Shown here: positions 48,223-58,980 of the stretch, in pieces
How the letters are laid out: every line of letters begins with the position of its first letter
How positions within the stretch are numbered: position 1 is the stretch's first letter
Assembly: GCA_905372865.1 (NCBI GenBank)
Contig: CAJPQT010000016.1
Coordinates: forward strand, 1 to 64,000
Source of the DNA: an uncultured Centipeda sp.
GTDB taxonomy: Bacteria; Bacillota; Negativicutes; Selenomonadales; Selenomonadaceae
Direction: 5' to 3'
DNA length: 64,000 nucleotides
Notes under the pieces: model-generated
What the model was told of the DNA's origin: nothing
What the model saw: only the letters and a program-made list of their open reading frames with translations
The model's database searches: none
Translations under genes and position numbers: made by a program

Positions 48223-50391
48223 ATGGAACTCCAACAAAACCTTGGGTTTCACACGGCGGAAGAAGAGCTGACTGGCGTTGTCGATCATGTCATCTTCTCT
48301 GCAGGCGATGGTGCCTTCGCTGTCTTTCGTCTGCGCATGGAACATGCGGGGAAATGCACGGCAACAACGAAGGGAGCAGCTCCGTTGGTCGGGCAGGAGG
48401 TTCGTCTGACGGGGAACTGGGTCACGCACCCGCGTTTCGGTCGGCAGTTTCAGGCAGTGCGTATGCGCATCAGTGCCCCTACGAGCGCAGGCGGTATTGA
48501 GCGTTTTCTCGCATCGGGCACCATCGACGGCATCGGCCCTGCAATGGCGCGGCGCATTGTGGAGAAGTTCGGTGCAGAGGCGCTTCTCATCATCGAGCGT
48601 GCACCGAGCCGCCTCAAGGAAATTGCGGGCATCGGCCCGAAGACGGTGGAGAAGATCACCGCCTCCTATATGCGTCAGTCCGAGCTGCGCGACATCATGC
48701 TCTGGCTCGAGGAACATGGCGTAGCGGGAACCTATGCCGCACGCATCTTCAAGGCGTACGGCTCGCTCGCGGTCGAGGTGATGGAGAAATCTCCCTACCG
48801 TCTTGCGCAGGAGATTGACGGCATCGGATTTATCACGGCAGATACGATCGCCATTGCTGCAGGATGGGAGAAGAACTCCTCTGCGCGTATTGCCGCAGGC
48901 CTCTCCTATGAACTCACGCAGATCTCCTCGGGCGGACATTGCTGCATTCCCGAGGGGATGCTCGCAGATCGGACAGCGCAGCGGCTCGGTGTCGCGCGGA
49001 GTGAGGTCATGGAGGTGCTCAGCCGCGAAGTGAAGATGAACCGCCTCTATGCAGCGGACGAGATGGGGGAGCGCCTGATCTATGCACCGCAGCTTTACAG
49101 GGCGGAGGAAGAGACAGCACGCCTCCTTCTCATGCTGCAGCGAAAGGCGGAGCACATCCATGTGCATGACACCGCAGCGCTTGTCACGGAGTGGGAGGAA
49201 AAGCGTCATGTCAGCCTCGCCGCAGCACAGCGTGAGGCAGTCATCGCCTCGCTGGAACACGGAGTTCTTGTTCTGACGGGCGGCCCCGGGACAGGAAAGA
49301 CCACCGTCGTACGCAGCATCATTGATATTCTCGGCGCACAGGGGCTTGAGATCCTGCTTGCCGCGCCGACAGGGCGTGCGGCAAAGCGCCTCGCGGAGGC
49401 AACGGACTGTCCTGCGGCGACCGTGCACCGCATGCTGGAAGCGCAGGGCAGAGAGGACGGTGAGATGCGCTTCGGGCGTGATGCGGAGACACAGCTTGAG
49501 GCAGATGTCATCATTGTGGATGAGGTATCCATGATGGATATTGTGCTCATGCAGCACCTCCTCACTGCCGTCCTCCCTGGGACGCATCTCATCCTTGTCG
49601 GCGATGTGGATCAGCTTCCGGCGGTCGGACCGGGCTCGGTGCTGAAGGACATTTTGCGTTCAAAAGTCATTCCGAGTGTTCGCCTGACCGAGATCTTCCG
49701 TCAGAACAATGCGGGGACGATCGTTCTGAATGCGCATGCAATCAATGCGGGACGCGTTCCGAGCTTTACCGAGGCGGATTTCTCCTTTACCGCCGCCGTA
49801 TCAAGTGAGGATGCTGCCGCACAGATTGTCTCAATATGCACGCGGCTTCTCCGTGCGGGGACGGATCTCATGGATCTGCAGGTGCTCTCGCCCATGCGGC
49901 GCGAGGCGTGCGGTGTCGATCTGCTGAACCGCAGCCTGCAGATGGCTCTGAATCCGCCCGCAGCGGACAAGGCAGAAGGGGGCGGCTTCCGCATCGGCGA
50001 CAAGGTTATGCAGACGCGCAATGACTACACAAAGAATGTGTTCAACGGCGATATTGGCCGCATCCGTTGGATCGATACGGAGCATCTTGTTGTTGCCTTT
50101 GCAGAGGATATGGAGGTCTCTTATACGCGGGATGAGTTCGGTGCGCTGGCCCTCGCCTATGCGATGAGTGTGCACAAGAGCCAGGGCAGCGAGTACGATA
50201 TCATCATTCTGCCGCTCGTGCGTGCACATCACATCATGCTGCAGCGTAACCTCCTCTATACGGCGGTGACACGCGCAAAGAAGGGGGTTATCATCGTTGG
50301 TGACCGTACCGCGCTGTTCACTGCCGTGAGCAATGACCGTACACGCCGCCGCTATACGTTGCTCGCGGAGCGGTTGGCAGAGAAAATCTAA
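48223..50391 (+). CDS. recD2: RecD2-type ATP-dependent DNA helicase
   Basis: A 722-residue SF1B helicase, the RecD2 type found without RecBC. The N-terminal part contains an OB-like region and tandem helix-hairpin-helix motifs (GTIDGIGPAMARRIVEKFG, IAGIGPKTVEKI). The helicase core has Walker A VLTGGPGTGKTTVVRSIIDI, PTGRAAKRLAEAT, Walker B VIIVDEVSMMDIVLMQHLL and GDVDQLPAVGPGSVLKDIL. It ends with AYAMSVHKSQGSEYDIIILP and LLYTAVTRAKKGVIIVGD. It moves 5' to 3' on single-stranded DNA and contributes to repair and mismatch control. The start lies 1 base after the ABC-F stop, so the LCP, ABC-F and recD2 genes form an operon. Confidence 0.95.
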   Translation: MELQQNLGFHTAEEELTGVVDHVIFSAGDGAFAVFRLRMEHAGKCTATTKGAAPLVGQEVRLTGNWVTHPRFGRQFQAVRMRISAPTSAGGIERFLASGTIDGIGPAMARRIVEKFGAEALLIIERAPSRLKEIAGIGPKTVEKITASYMRQSELRDIMLWLEEHGVAGTYAARIFKAYGSLAVEVMEKSPYRLAQEIDGIGFITADTIAIAAGWEKNSSARIAAGLSYELTQISSGGHCCIPEGMLADRTAQRLGVARSEVMEVLSREVKMNRLYAADEMGERLIYAPQLYRAEEETARLLLMLQRKAEHIHVHDTAALVTEWEEKRHVSLAAAQREAVIASLEHGVLVLTGGPGTGKTTVVRSIIDILGAQGLEILLAAPTGRAAKRLAEATDCPAATVHRMLEAQGREDGEMRFGRDAETQLEADVIIVDEVSMMDIVLMQHLLTAVLPGTHLILVGDVDQLPAVGPGSVLKDILRSKVIPSVRLTEIFRQNNAGTIVLNAHAINAGRVPSFTEADFSFTAAVSSEDAAAQIVSICTRLLRAGTDLMDLQVLSPMRREACGVDLLNRSLQMALNPPAADKAEGGGFRIGDKVMQTRNDYTKNVFNGDIGRIRWIDTEHLVVAFAEDMEVSYTRDEFGALALAYAMSVHKSQGSEYDIIILPLVRAHHIMLQRNLLYTAVTRAKKGVIIVGDRTALFTAVSNDRTRRRYTLLAERLAEKI

Positions 50392-50413
50392 TCTTCTGTT
50401 GCTGTACAATCAG

Positions 50414-50442
50414 TTGATTTTTGTGGCTGAAAACAGTATAAT
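50414..50442 (+). promoter_or_regulatory. pyr operon promoter
   Basis: TTGATT (50414) and TATAAT (50437) are 17 bp apart, just downstream of recD2. Confidence 0.8.
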
Positions 50443-50487
50443 GAGGAGAAATAAAAGAAGCATGGTATCTATGCTTCCTACATATCA

Positions 50488-50517
50488 CCTTTTAAGAGGT
50501 CCTGTGAGGCCTTAAGG
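50488..50517 (+). promoter_or_regulatory. PyrR binding site (anti-antiterminator)
   Basis: CCTTTTAAG and CTTAAGG form a stem presenting the loop GGTCCTGTGAGGCC, which matches the PyrR-binding consensus UCCNGNGAGGC. When UMP-bound PyrR holds this hairpin, the downstream terminator can form and pyr expression falls. The pyrR gene itself is not in the window. Confidence 0.85.
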
Positions 50518-50568
50518 GAGTTTTCAATGAAATACGCTGTACCATCCGTCTATCCAATTTTAGAATGC

Positions 50569-50611
50569 AAAGCTTTCTTATGCCTTTCTTTTGGCATTGG
50601 AAAGCTTTTTT
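50569..50611 (+). terminator. pyr operon attenuator
   Basis: AAAGCTTTC pairs with GAAAGCTTT with an inner ATGCC/GGCAT pairing, followed by T6, 26 bases before pyrB. It is the regulated terminator of the PyrR system. Confidence 0.85.
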
Positions 50612-50636
50612 GTTAGTGCGAGGAAAGGGGATGCAC

Positions 50637-51575
50637 ATGAGCCAGGAGTTATCACTCAAGGGACGCGATGTTCTTGCGCTTGAGGATTTTTCAGCGGAGG
50701 AGATTCGTCTCGTTCTGAATACGGCGCGTGAGATGAAGAACATTATCGGCCGTGACATCAAGAAGGTGCCCGCCCTCAGGGGAAAGGCGATCGTAACGCT
50801 GTTCTACGAGCCGAGCACGCGCACGCGCACGTCGTTTGAGCTCGCGGGGAAGTATCTCGGTGCAGATGTTGTGAACATCACGGCAAGTGCATCCAGTGTT
50901 GTAAAGGGGGAGAGCCTGCGCGATACCCTCTATACAATCGAGGCGATGGGGACGGACGCGATCGTCATGCGCCACAAGGCAGAGGGGGCTGCCGCGTACG
51001 CTGCCGATGCCGTTGCCCCCGTTATCATCAATGCAGGTGACGGCGCACATGCACATCCCTCGCAGGGGCTGCTCAACCTCTATACAATCGAGGAGAACAA
51101 GGGGAAGCTCGCGGGTCTGAAGGTCGCCATCCTCGGGGATGTATTGCACAGCCGCGTTGCGCGCTCGGATATCCAGGGGATGCGAAAGATGGGGATGGAT
51201 GTGCACATTGCAGGCCCACGCCCCCTCCTGCCGCGTTTTCTCCACGAGGAGGAGGGCATCACCATCCATGACCGCATTGAGGATGCGGTCGAGGGCGCAG
51301 ATGTCATCGAGGTGTTGCGCATCCAGCTTGAGCGGATGAAGGGAGGGCTGTTCCCGTCAACGCGCGAATATGCCCGTATCTACGGGCTGAATGAGGAGCG
51401 TCTGGCACTGGCAAATGATGCGCTCGTCCTTCATCCGGGCCCCATGAACAAGGGGTGGGAAATCTCGGAGTCCGTCGCGTACGGCGTGCAGTCGCGGATT
51501 CAGGAGGAAGTAAAAAACGGGGTTGCCATCCGCATGGCACTCTTCACCTTGGTACTGATGGGAGGGAAAGCCTGA
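50637..51575 (+). CDS. pyrB: Aspartate carbamoyltransferase catalytic subunit
   Basis: A 312-residue ATCase. Carbamoyl-phosphate binding is seen in LFYEPSTRTRTSFELAGKYL, then SASSVVKGESLRDTLYTIEA, DAIVMRHKAEGAAAYAADAV, and GDGAHAHPSQGLLNLYTI with the later LHPGPMNKGWEI. It condenses carbamoyl phosphate with aspartate, the first committed pyrimidine step. No regulatory subunit gene pyrI follows, as in other PyrR-controlled Firmicutes. The ATG at 50637 is six bases after GGAAAGGGG. The stop overlaps the pyrC start (TGATG). Confidence 0.97.
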   Translation: MSQELSLKGRDVLALEDFSAEEIRLVLNTAREMKNIIGRDIKKVPALRGKAIVTLFYEPSTRTRTSFELAGKYLGADVVNITASASSVVKGESLRDTLYTIEAMGTDAIVMRHKAEGAAAYAADAVAPVIINAGDGAHAHPSQGLLNLYTIEENKGKLAGLKVAILGDVLHSRVARSDIQGMRKMGMDVHIAGPRPLLPRFLHEEEGITIHDRIEDAVEGADVIEVLRIQLERMKGGLFPSTREYARIYGLNEERLALANDALVLHPGPMNKGWEISESVAYGVQSRIQEEVKNGVAIRMALFTLVLMGGKA

Positions 51576-52867
51576 TGAGTGCATTGCTCCTCAAGGGCGG
51601 TCGGGTGATCGACCCCGCCGCACAGCGAGATGAAATCTGTGATATCCTCATCGAGGACGGCGTGATCCGCCAAGTCGGAAAAGATCTTCGTGCGGACGGT
51701 ACCGAGATCTATGACGCGAAAGATAAGATCGTCACCCCCGGTTTCATCGATATGCACACGCATTTCCGTGAGCCGGGACAGGAGGCGAAGGAGGACTTTG
51801 CCTCTGGTTCACGTGCAGGTGCGGCGGGCGGCTATACCACGGTCGCAACGATGCCGAACACGCGTCCCGTGGTGGATGATGCGGCGCTTGTCACGAGCCT
51901 CATCAAGCGTGCGGAGGATGTCGCCGTCATCCACATCCGCATCATCGGTGCTGTGACGAAGAATCAGGAGGGGAAGGAGCTCGCCGAGCTCGGCGACATG
52001 GTCGAGGCGGGGGCAGTTGCGTTCTCGGACGACGGTCACTTCGACCCCTCGGCAAAGGTTCTGCTCAGTGCCTATGATTACCTCGTTCCCTTTGACAAGG
52101 CGATCATCAATCACGAGGAGGATACCTCCCTCGTCGAGGACGGCGCTATGAACGAGGGACATCGCAGTGCGATGCTCGGCATCAAGGGGCGCCCGATTGT
52201 GGCGGAGGACATTGCCGTCGCGCGTGATGTCATGCTTGCGGAGTATGCGGGTGCGCATGTGCACGTCGCACACATCAGCTCAGGGCGTGCCGTACAGCTC
52301 GTTCGCGAGGCAAAGGCGCGTGGTGTACGCGCGACAACGGAGGTCACACCGCATCATCTGACACTGACGGACGAATGTGTCGACCCGCGCGACAGCTCGA
52401 CAAAGGTGAACCCGCCGCTACGCACGGCAAGGGATGTCGACGCGATGGTTGCGGGTCTGCTCGACGGAACGATTGACATGATCGTCACCGACCACTCGCC
52501 GCATGCGCCCGAGGAGAAGGATCGGGAGTACATCTATGCGCCGAGCGGCTTCCCGGGGCTTGAGACGGCACTCGGCGTGTTGCTGACCGACCTCGTTCAT
52601 ACAGGTAAAGTCCCCCTTGCGACACTGATTGAGCGCATGACTTACGGACCCGCGCGCGTGTTCAAGCTGAACGCAGGTACGCTTGGGGAGGGCGCACCCG
52701 CCGATGTTACGGTGATCGATCCCGAACTGCAATGGACGGTCGATGTGAACAAGTTCTATACGCGAGGCAGACACTCCCCGTTCAACGGACGACAACTCAA
52801 GGGGAAAGCGGTACTCACGGTTGTTGATGGAAAAATTGTTATGAAGGATGGGGTCATAATCGTATGA
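51575..52867 (+). CDS. pyrC: Dihydroorotase
   Basis: A 430-residue class I dihydroorotase. The metal site starts GFIDMHTHFREPGQEAKEDF. Further ligands are in INHEEDTSLVEDGAMNEG, AHVHVAHISSGRAVQLVREA and VTDHSPHAPEEKDR. It cyclises carbamoyl-aspartate to dihydroorotate. The ATG shares one base with the pyrB stop and follows GGAGGG; the stop overlaps carA by 4 bp. The whole operon is thus tightly coupled in translation. Confidence 0.97.
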   Translation: MSALLLKGGRVIDPAAQRDEICDILIEDGVIRQVGKDLRADGTEIYDAKDKIVTPGFIDMHTHFREPGQEAKEDFASGSRAGAAGGYTTVATMPNTRPVVDDAALVTSLIKRAEDVAVIHIRIIGAVTKNQEGKELAELGDMVEAGAVAFSDDGHFDPSAKVLLSAYDYLVPFDKAIINHEEDTSLVEDGAMNEGHRSAMLGIKGRPIVAEDIAVARDVMLAEYAGAHVHVAHISSGRAVQLVREAKARGVRATTEVTPHHLTLTDECVDPRDSSTKVNPPLRTARDVDAMVAGLLDGTIDMIVTDHSPHAPEEKDREYIYAPSGFPGLETALGVLLTDLVHTGKVPLATLIERMTYGPARVFKLNAGTLGEGAPADVTVIDPELQWTVDVNKFYTRGRHSPFNGRQLKGKAVLTVVDGKIVMKDGVIIV

Positions 52868-53937
52868 AAGGGAAACTGATATTGGAGGACGGTTCGGTCT
52901 ACACGGGCGAGCTGCTTCACGGTGCCACAAGAGCTGTGGGTGAGGTCGTATTTACCACGACGATGACGGGATATCAGGAATGCCTGACCGATCCTTCGTT
53001 CTGCGGGCAGATTCTGACGATGACGTATCCGCTAATCGGAAACTATGGTGCGGCGGCACAGTTCATGCAGTCACGCAAGTCCTTCGTGCGTGGATTTGTG
53101 ATCGGTGAGCTCTGCGATGCACCGAACAACTGGCAGTCCGAAGAGAGCTTGACGGACTTTTTGACAGAAAATAATATCCCATGCCTTTATGATGTAGATA
53201 CAAGAGCTGTTACTCGTCATATCCGCTCTGCGGGTGCGATGAAGGGCGTGATCGTTCCCGCAGATCTGGGGGAGAGCGAGATCACAGCGTTGCAGGAGGA
53301 GGAACTTCCGCACAACGTCGTGGAGATTGTCACGACACCCGAGGTCTATACGCTTGAGACGGAGATGCCCGATGCACCGCATATTGTGGCAATGGATTTC
53401 GGTGTGAAGCGCAGTATTCTGCACAACATCAATCGAATTGGGGCAAAAGTTACCGTTGTGCCCGCACAGACCAGTGCGGAAGAGGTGCTTGCTCTGAACC
53501 CCGACGGCGTGTTCCTCTCGAACGGTCCCGGTGACCCGACAGATGTGCCGGAAATCGTGGAGGAAGTCCGTAAGCTCGCGGGAAAGAAGCCGATCTTCGG
53601 CATCTGTCTCGGGCATCAGCTGCTCGCGCTTGCGTTTGGTGCTAAGACGTACAAGATGAAGTTTGGACATCGCGGCGGCAATCAGCCCGTCAAGAATCTG
53701 AGGATGGGCAAGGTGCACATCTCGGCACAGAACCACGGCTATGCCGTCGATCCCGCCTCTCTTTCGGGCACCCCTCTTGTTGTCACACATACAAATGTCA
53801 ATGACGATACGATTGAGGGACTGCGTCATACATCTCTGCCCATTTTCTCCGTGCAGTATCATCCGGAGGCCGCGCCGGGACCGGACGACAATATGTATCT
53901 TTTTGATGAGTTCTGGGATCTGATGAAGGGAGCGTGA
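52864..53937 (+). CDS. carA: Carbamoyl-phosphate synthase small subunit
   Basis: A 357-residue glutaminase subunit. The N-terminal CPSase_sm_chain domain (residues 1-130) begins KGKLILEDGSVYTGELLHGA. The class I amidotransferase domain carries the nucleophile in KPIFGICLGHQLLALAFGAK and the His/Glu pair in FSVQYHPEAAPGPDDNMYLF. It releases ammonia for CarB. ATG overlaps the pyrC stop; carB starts 3 bases after its own stop. Confidence 0.97.
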   Translation: MKGKLILEDGSVYTGELLHGATRAVGEVVFTTTMTGYQECLTDPSFCGQILTMTYPLIGNYGAAAQFMQSRKSFVRGFVIGELCDAPNNWQSEESLTDFLTENNIPCLYDVDTRAVTRHIRSAGAMKGVIVPADLGESEITALQEEELPHNVVEIVTTPEVYTLETEMPDAPHIVAMDFGVKRSILHNINRIGAKVTVVPAQTSAEEVLALNPDGVFLSNGPGDPTDVPEIVEEVRKLAGKKPIFGICLGHQLLALAFGAKTYKMKFGHRGGNQPVKNLRMGKVHISAQNHGYAVDPASLSGTPLVVTHTNVNDDTIEGLRHTSLPIFSVQYHPEAAPGPDDNMYLFDEFWDLMKGA

Positions 53938-53940
53938 CGT

Positions 53941-56900
53941 ATGCCGCGTAAGGAAAATGTGAAAAAAGTCATGGTCATCGGCTCCGGGCCCATCATCATC
54001 GGACAGGCGGCGGAGTTCGACTATGCAGGCTCGCAGGCGTGTCGTGCCCTGAAAGAGGAGGGGCTCGAGGTTGTGCTCGTCAACAGCAACCCTGCGACCA
54101 TCATGACAGATGCGAATATCGCTGACCGCGTATACATCGAGCCGCTGACGGTGGATTTTCTCGAGGAGATCATTTCCAAGGAAAAACCGGATGGTCTCTT
54201 GGCAACGCTTGGCGGACAGGCGGGACTGAACCTTGCGGTGCAGCTTGCCGAGAAGGGGGTTCTGGCAGCACACAGTGTAGAGTTGCTCGGCACCTCGCTT
54301 GAGGCGATTGAAAAGGCAGAGGATCGTGAGCGCTTCAAAGAGACGATGGAGAAGCTTGGCGAGCCAATACCGGAGAGCACGATTGTCGAGGATGTTCATG
54401 CGGCTGTCGCATTTGCGAACTCAATTGGATATCCTGTCATTGTACGTCCTGCGTATACAATGGGCGGCACGGGCGGCGGTATTGCCGAGAACGAAGAAGA
54501 GCTCATTGCGACCGTTATCAAGGGGCTCAACTACTCGATGATCGGGCAGGTGCTCATCGAGCGCAGCGTTGCCGGATGGAAGGAAATCGAGTTTGAAGTC
54601 ATCCGTGACGGCAATGACAACTGCATCACCGTTTGCAGTATGGAGAATTTTGACCCTGTTGGTGTTCATACAGGAGATAGTATCGTTGTTGCTCCTGCAC
54701 AAACATTGACGGATTATGAGTATCAGATGCTGCGCAGTGCGAGCCTTCGCATCATTCGCGAACTCGGCATTGAGGGGGGCTGCAACGCCCAGTATGCGCT
54801 CGATACGAAGAGCAATAAGTACTATGTCATCGAGGTCAATCCGCGCGTCAGTCGTTCCTCGGCACTCGCGTCCAAGGCGACAGGATACCCGATCGCAAAG
54901 GTGTCCTCGAAGATTGCAATTGGCTACACACTCGATGAGATTGTAAACTCCGTCACAAAGAAGACGAAGGCATGCTTTGAGCCGACGATCGACTACTGCG
55001 TGGTGAAGTTCCCGCGTTGGCCGTTTGATAAGTTTATCTACGCTGATCATACACTCGGCACACAGATGAAGGCAACGGGCGAGGTGATGTCCATTGATCG
55101 CAGCTTTGAGGGAGCAATCCTCAAGGCCGTACGTTCCCTTGAGATCGGTGTGAATCGCCTCTATCTTGACCGCTTTGCCGCTTGGGATGATGCGCGTGTG
55201 GAGAAGCAGCTTGCTCTCGTCAACGATGAGCGCATTTTTGTCATTGCCGAAGCACTGCGACGCGGAAAACTTTCGGTTGATGCGATTTCGGATATTACAA
55301 AGGTGGACAAGTGGTTCATCCATAAGCTCAAACATATTACGGATGTGGAGAATCAGCTTGCTGCGGCTCCGCTCACTCCGAAGCTGCTTGCGGCGGCGAA
55401 GTGGGTCGGGCTTGCCGATGTCTCGATCGCCGAACTGACGAAGAAGACACGCGATGAGATCCGTACGATGCGCCGCACGCATAACATCCTGCCGTGCTAC
55501 AAGATGGTCGATACCTGTGCCGCCGAGTTCGAGGCAATGACCCCGTACTATTACTCCACGTTCCGTGGGTGTGAGGATGAGGTCGCCGTCTCACATCGGA
55601 AGAAGGTGATCGTACTCGGCTCCGGTCCCATTCGCATCGGACAGGGCGTTGAGTTCGACTACTGCTCGGTCCACTCAGTCTGGGCGCTGCGCGAGATGGG
55701 CATTGAGGCCATCATCATCAACAATAACCCCGAGACGGTCAGCACGGACTTCGACATCTCCGACCGCCTCTATTTCGAGCCGCTGACGGTCGAGGATGTG
55801 CTGAACATCGCAGACAAGGAAAAGCCGGACGGTGTCATTGTTCAATTCGGCGGTCAGACTGCGATCAACCTTGCGGCAGAGCTCGAGCGCGCGGGGCTGC
55901 GTGTCTATGGTACCTCTGTCAACGATATCGACCGTTCCGAGGACCGTGAGCGCTTCGACGAGGTGCTGACACAGACGGAGATCTCACGTCCCGAGGGGAT
56001 CAGCGTGACCAACCTCGCGGATGCCGTGGCGGGGGCAGCACGCATCGGATATCCCGTCATGGTGCGCCCCTCCTATGTGCTCGGCGGGCGTGCGATGGAG
56101 ATCGTCTACAACGAGGAGGAACTGCGGGACTACATGAGCCGTGCGGTCAAGGTGACACCGGATCATCCGGTGCTCGTCGACCGCTATATGCAGGGAACTG
56201 AGGTTGAGGTCGATGCTATCTCCGACGGTGTGGATGTCGTCATTCCCGGCATTATGGAGCACATCGAGCGCGCCGGTGTTCATTCCGGTGACAGCATCGC
56301 GGTCTATCCGCCGCAGACGCTGCCCGCGCGCGTGATCTATACGATCATTGACTATACGAAGCGTCTTTCCGTCGCACTCCATGTCAAGGGGCTGCTCAAT
56401 ATTCAGTTTGTTGTTGCGCGTGATGAGGTCTTTATCATCGAGGTCAATCCGCGCTCGAGCCGCACGGTGCCGTTCCTGTCCAAGATCACGAACATCAATA
56501 TGGTTGGCATCGCGACACAGGTTGCAATGGGGGCGACGTTACGGGAACTCGGTTTCCATTCGGGGCTGATTCCACCGCGGCCCTACGTCGCAGTGAAGGC
56601 ACCCGTATTCTCCTTTGCAAAGATGACGGATGTTGACATCTCCCTCGGCCCGGAGATGAAGTCGACGGGCGAGGTTATGGGCGTGGACTATCACTATGCG
56701 CGTGCGCTCTATAAAGCAATTGTCGGCTCGGGACTGAACATCCCGACAAAGGGCTGCCTCCTCTTTACCGTTGCGAATAAGGACAAGGAGGAGCTCAAGC
56801 AGCTTGCCAAGGCATTCTCCGAGTTCAACTTTGATATTGTGGCGACGGAGGGCACGGCGAAGGCGATCGCTTCCCTCGGAATTGACGTGGAGGTTGTGGG

Positions 56901-57168
56901 CAAGGTGCATGAGCGCAGCTCGGACATCATCGAGATGATTAAGAGTGGACGTATCAACATGGTCATCAACACGCTCACGCAGGGGAAACACTCCGCACGC
57001 GACGGCTTTAAGATCCGCCGCGCGACTGTGGAGCACGGCATCGCCTGTCTCACTTCTCTGGATACGGCATGGGAGGTTCTGCGCGTGCTTGAGTTCATGC
57101 GAAACCGTCGCCTTGTCTATACACTCGCATTACAGGATTATGTCGGTGGAGGGGATGACCTTGCCTAA
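53941..57168 (+). CDS. carB: Carbamoyl-phosphate synthase large subunit
   Basis: A 1,075-residue enzyme, standard length, with two homologous ATP-grasp halves. The first half includes [34 protein letters not shown] and [20 protein letters not shown]. The second half repeats the pattern with [40 protein letters not shown] and [20 protein letters not shown]. The C-terminal MGS-like allosteric domain (about 935-1075) has [20 protein letters not shown]. It makes carbamoyl phosphate for both pyrimidine and arginine synthesis; as the only copy seen, it is placed under PyrR control. Confidence 0.98.
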   Translation: MPRKENVKKVMVIGSGPIIIGQAAEFDYAGSQACRALKEEGLEVVLVNSNPATIMTDANIADRVYIEPLTVDFLEEIISKEKPDGLLATLGGQAGLNLAVQLAEKGVLAAHSVELLGTSLEAIEKAEDRERFKETMEKLGEPIPESTIVEDVHAAVAFANSIGYPVIVRPAYTMGGTGGGIAENEEELIATVIKGLNYSMIGQVLIERSVAGWKEIEFEVIRDGNDNCITVCSMENFDPVGVHTGDSIVVAPAQTLTDYEYQMLRSASLRIIRELGIEGGCNAQYALDTKSNKYYVIEVNPRVSRSSALASKATGYPIAKVSSKIAIGYTLDEIVNSVTKKTKACFEPTIDYCVVKFPRWPFDKFIYADHTLGTQMKATGEVMSIDRSFEGAILKAVRSLEIGVNRLYLDRFAAWDDARVEKQLALVNDERIFVIAEALRRGKLSVDAISDITKVDKWFIHKLKHITDVENQLAAAPLTPKLLAAAKWVGLADVSIAELTKKTRDEIRTMRRTHNILPCYKMVDTCAAEFEAMTPYYYSTFRGCEDEVAVSHRKKVIVLGSGPIRIGQGVEFDYCSVHSVWALREMGIEAIIINNNPETVSTDFDISDRLYFEPLTVEDVLNIADKEKPDGVIVQFGGQTAINLAAELERAGLRVYGTSVNDIDRSEDRERFDEVLTQTEISRPEGISVTNLADAVAGAARIGYPVMVRPSYVLGGRAMEIVYNEEELRDYMSRAVKVTPDHPVLVDRYMQGTEVEVDAISDGVDVVIPGIMEHIERAGVHSGDSIAVYPPQTLPARVIYTIIDYTKRLSVALHVKGLLNIQFVVARDEVFIIEVNPRSSRTVPFLSKITNINMVGIATQVAMGATLRELGFHSGLIPPRPYVAVKAPVFSFAKMTDVDISLGPEMKSTGEVMGVDYHYARALYKAIVGSGLNIPTKGCLLFTVANKDKEELKQLAKAFSEFNFDIVATEGTAKAIASLGIDVEVVGKVHERSSDIIEMIKSGRINMVINTLTQGKHSARDGFKIRRATVEHGIACLTSLDTAWEVLRVLEFMRNRRLVYTLALQDYVGGGDDLA

Positions 57169-57922
57169 GGTAATCGAGGAGGCACGGATTCTTTCGCACG
57201 AAGCACCAATCGTAGGCGTTGATATACTGACGCTTTCCTCTCCGCAGATTGCACGCGCCGCTTTGCCGGGGCAGTTTGTACAGATCTCCGTGCCGGCCGA
57301 TGCGGGCTTTCTGCGCCGTCCGCTCGGCATTGCGGAGGTCTCACATACAGACGGGTGGATTCGCCTCATCTATCGACAGGTGGGGCGCGGTACCGAGGGT
57401 CTTGCCTCGGCAGGAACAGGGACGGCCGTCTCCGTTCTCGGCCCACTCGGACGTGGTTTTAACATTGCATTGAAACATCCTCTGCTTGTCGGGGGCGGCA
57501 TGGGGCTCACGCCGCTCCTCTTCTTTGCGGCGGCGCACCCAAAGGTCTCAGTCCTAATGGGCGGGCGCACGCAGGAAGAACTTTTCTGGGAGGAGATCTA
57601 CCGTCCCCATGTGCACGAGTGCTTTGTCACTACGGACGATGGTTCATACGGCACGCGGGGCTTTGTGACGACGCTTCTGCCGAGACTTCTTGCGGGGGGC
57701 AGTTATGACGGCGTTGCGGTCTGCGGTCCTCCCATCATGATGGAGCGCGTCGCAGCGATTGCAGCGGAATACGGGATTCCCTGCGAGGTCTCGCTCGAAA
57801 AACGCATGGCATGCGGGCTTGGCGCGTGTCTCTCCTGCGCCGTGGACACGAAAAGTGGACGGCGGAAGGTCTGCAAGGACGGCCCTGTTTTTCCGGCGGG
57901 GGAGGTGTACTATGCCTCCTAA
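57155..57922 (+). CDS. pyrK: Dihydroorotate dehydrogenase B electron-transfer subunit
   Basis: A protein of about 255 residues. An FAD-binding barrel ([40 protein letters not shown]) is followed by an NAD-binding part ([40 protein letters not shown]). The [2Fe-2S] loop is [20 protein letters not shown] plus [11 protein letters not shown], with four cysteines. It passes electrons from PyrD to NAD+. The start is uncertain: ATG 57155 was taken, but TTG 57161 is better spaced from GGAGGGG and ATG 57140 is also in frame. All overlap the carB end. Confidence 0.93.
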   Translation: MTLPKVIEEARILSHEAPIVGVDILTLSSPQIARAALPGQFVQISVPADAGFLRRPLGIAEVSHTDGWIRLIYRQVGRGTEGLASAGTGTAVSVLGPLGRGFNIALKHPLLVGGGMGLTPLLFFAAAHPKVSVLMGGRTQEELFWEEIYRPHVHECFVTTDDGSYGTRGFVTTLLPRLLAGGSYDGVAVCGPPIMMERVAAIAAEYGIPCEVSLEKRMACGLGACLSCAVDTKSGRRKVCKDGPVFPAGEVYYAS

Positions 57923-58850
57923 TACGGTAAAATATCCGTATGATGATCTCCTGCGCACGAAGATCGCAGGCATTGAGATGCGGACGCCCGTCCTCGCGGC
58001 ATCGGGGACGTTCGGCTTCGGCGAAGAGTTTGCGGACTTTGTCGATCTTGGACGTCTCGGAGGTATCATGGTCAAGGGGACGACACTCGCTCCGCGGCGC
58101 GGCAATGACGGCATACGAATTGCAGAGACACCGCAGGGGATGCTGAACTGCATTGGTCTCGAAAATCCGGGCGTGGAGCACTTCCTGACAGAGATTCTGC
58201 CACGCATCCGACCATACGGTATGAATATTATCGTCAATGTATCGGGAAGCTCCGTCGATGACTATGCGGAAATTGCACGGCGGCTCAATGTCGACGGCGT
58301 TGCCGCGCTTGAGATCAACATCTCCTGTCCGAATGTCAAGGAGGGCGGTATTGTTTTTGGTACAGACCCGCGTGCGGCAGCCGATGTCGTGCGTGCGGTG
58401 GTGTCGGCATCTGAAAAGCCCGTTATCGCAAAGCTCTCTCCGAATGTCACCAGCATCACGGAGATGGCACTTGCCGTTGAAGAGGCAGGGGCAGATGTGA
58501 TCTCGCTCATCAATACGCTCATTGGCATGCAGATTGATATTGAACGAAAGTGTCCTGTCCTCGGCAATCGTACGGGAGGGCTCTCGGGTCCTGCCGTCAA
58601 ACCTGTTGCCGTCCGCATGGTCTGGGATGTGGCTCATGTCGTTCACGTTCCCGTCATTGGCATGGGTGGGATTGCCTCATGGCAGGATGCTGTGGAGTTC
58701 TTTCTTGCAGGTGCGTCTGCGGTTGCGATCGGCACAGCGAACTTCACAGATCCCGCGGTTACGATGAAGATCTGTGACGGACTTGGACGCTATCTGCATG
58801 AAAATCGGATTTCCAATATCGAGCAAATGATTGCAGGAGCATGGGAATAG
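57912..58850 (+). CDS. pyrD: Dihydroorotate dehydrogenase B catalytic subunit
   Basis: A 312-residue class 1B enzyme. An FMN barrel with TPVLAASGTFGFGEEFADFV, GTTLAPRRGNDGIRIAETP, the active-site Cys in EINISCPNVKEGG, SLINTLIGMQIDIERKCPVL and IGMGGIASWQDAVEFFLAGA, then VAIGTANFTDP. It oxidises dihydroorotate to orotate with NAD+ through PyrK, an arrangement suited to an anaerobe. GGAGGT precedes the ATG, which overlaps pyrK by 11 bp. pyrF and pyrE, often next, are absent here. Confidence 0.97.
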   Translation: MPPNTVKYPYDDLLRTKIAGIEMRTPVLAASGTFGFGEEFADFVDLGRLGGIMVKGTTLAPRRGNDGIRIAETPQGMLNCIGLENPGVEHFLTEILPRIRPYGMNIIVNVSGSSVDDYAEIARRLNVDGVAALEINISCPNVKEGGIVFGTDPRAAADVVRAVVSASEKPVIAKLSPNVTSITEMALAVEEAGADVISLINTLIGMQIDIERKCPVLGNRTGGLSGPAVKPVAVRMVWDVAHVVHVPVIGMGGIASWQDAVEFFLAGASAVAIGTANFTDPAVTMKICDGLGRYLHENRISNIEQMIAGAWE

Positions 58851-58942
58851 GCTTAAATTTTATGAAAAAATTTCTTATAAAAAGGGATTTCTGTTCGTAA
58901 GGATACCTTTTATCCTACACCGCACAAGGGCTAGGGTAACTT

Positions 58943-58972
58943 TTGACACCTGTACCCCATATGTGGTATAAT
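58943..58972 (+). promoter_or_regulatory. rnpB promoter
   Basis: TTGACA (58943) and TATAAT (58967) are 18 bp apart, a near-consensus promoter about 8 bp before the RNase P RNA. The 90 bases between pyrD and this promoter hold only AT-rich sequence. Confidence 0.8.
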
Positions 58973-58980
58973 CTTCGCGT

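Noticed and set aside
48178..49587. A 469-codon minus-strand frame
   Set aside because: It is antisense to recD2 with no start signal or recognisable domain.
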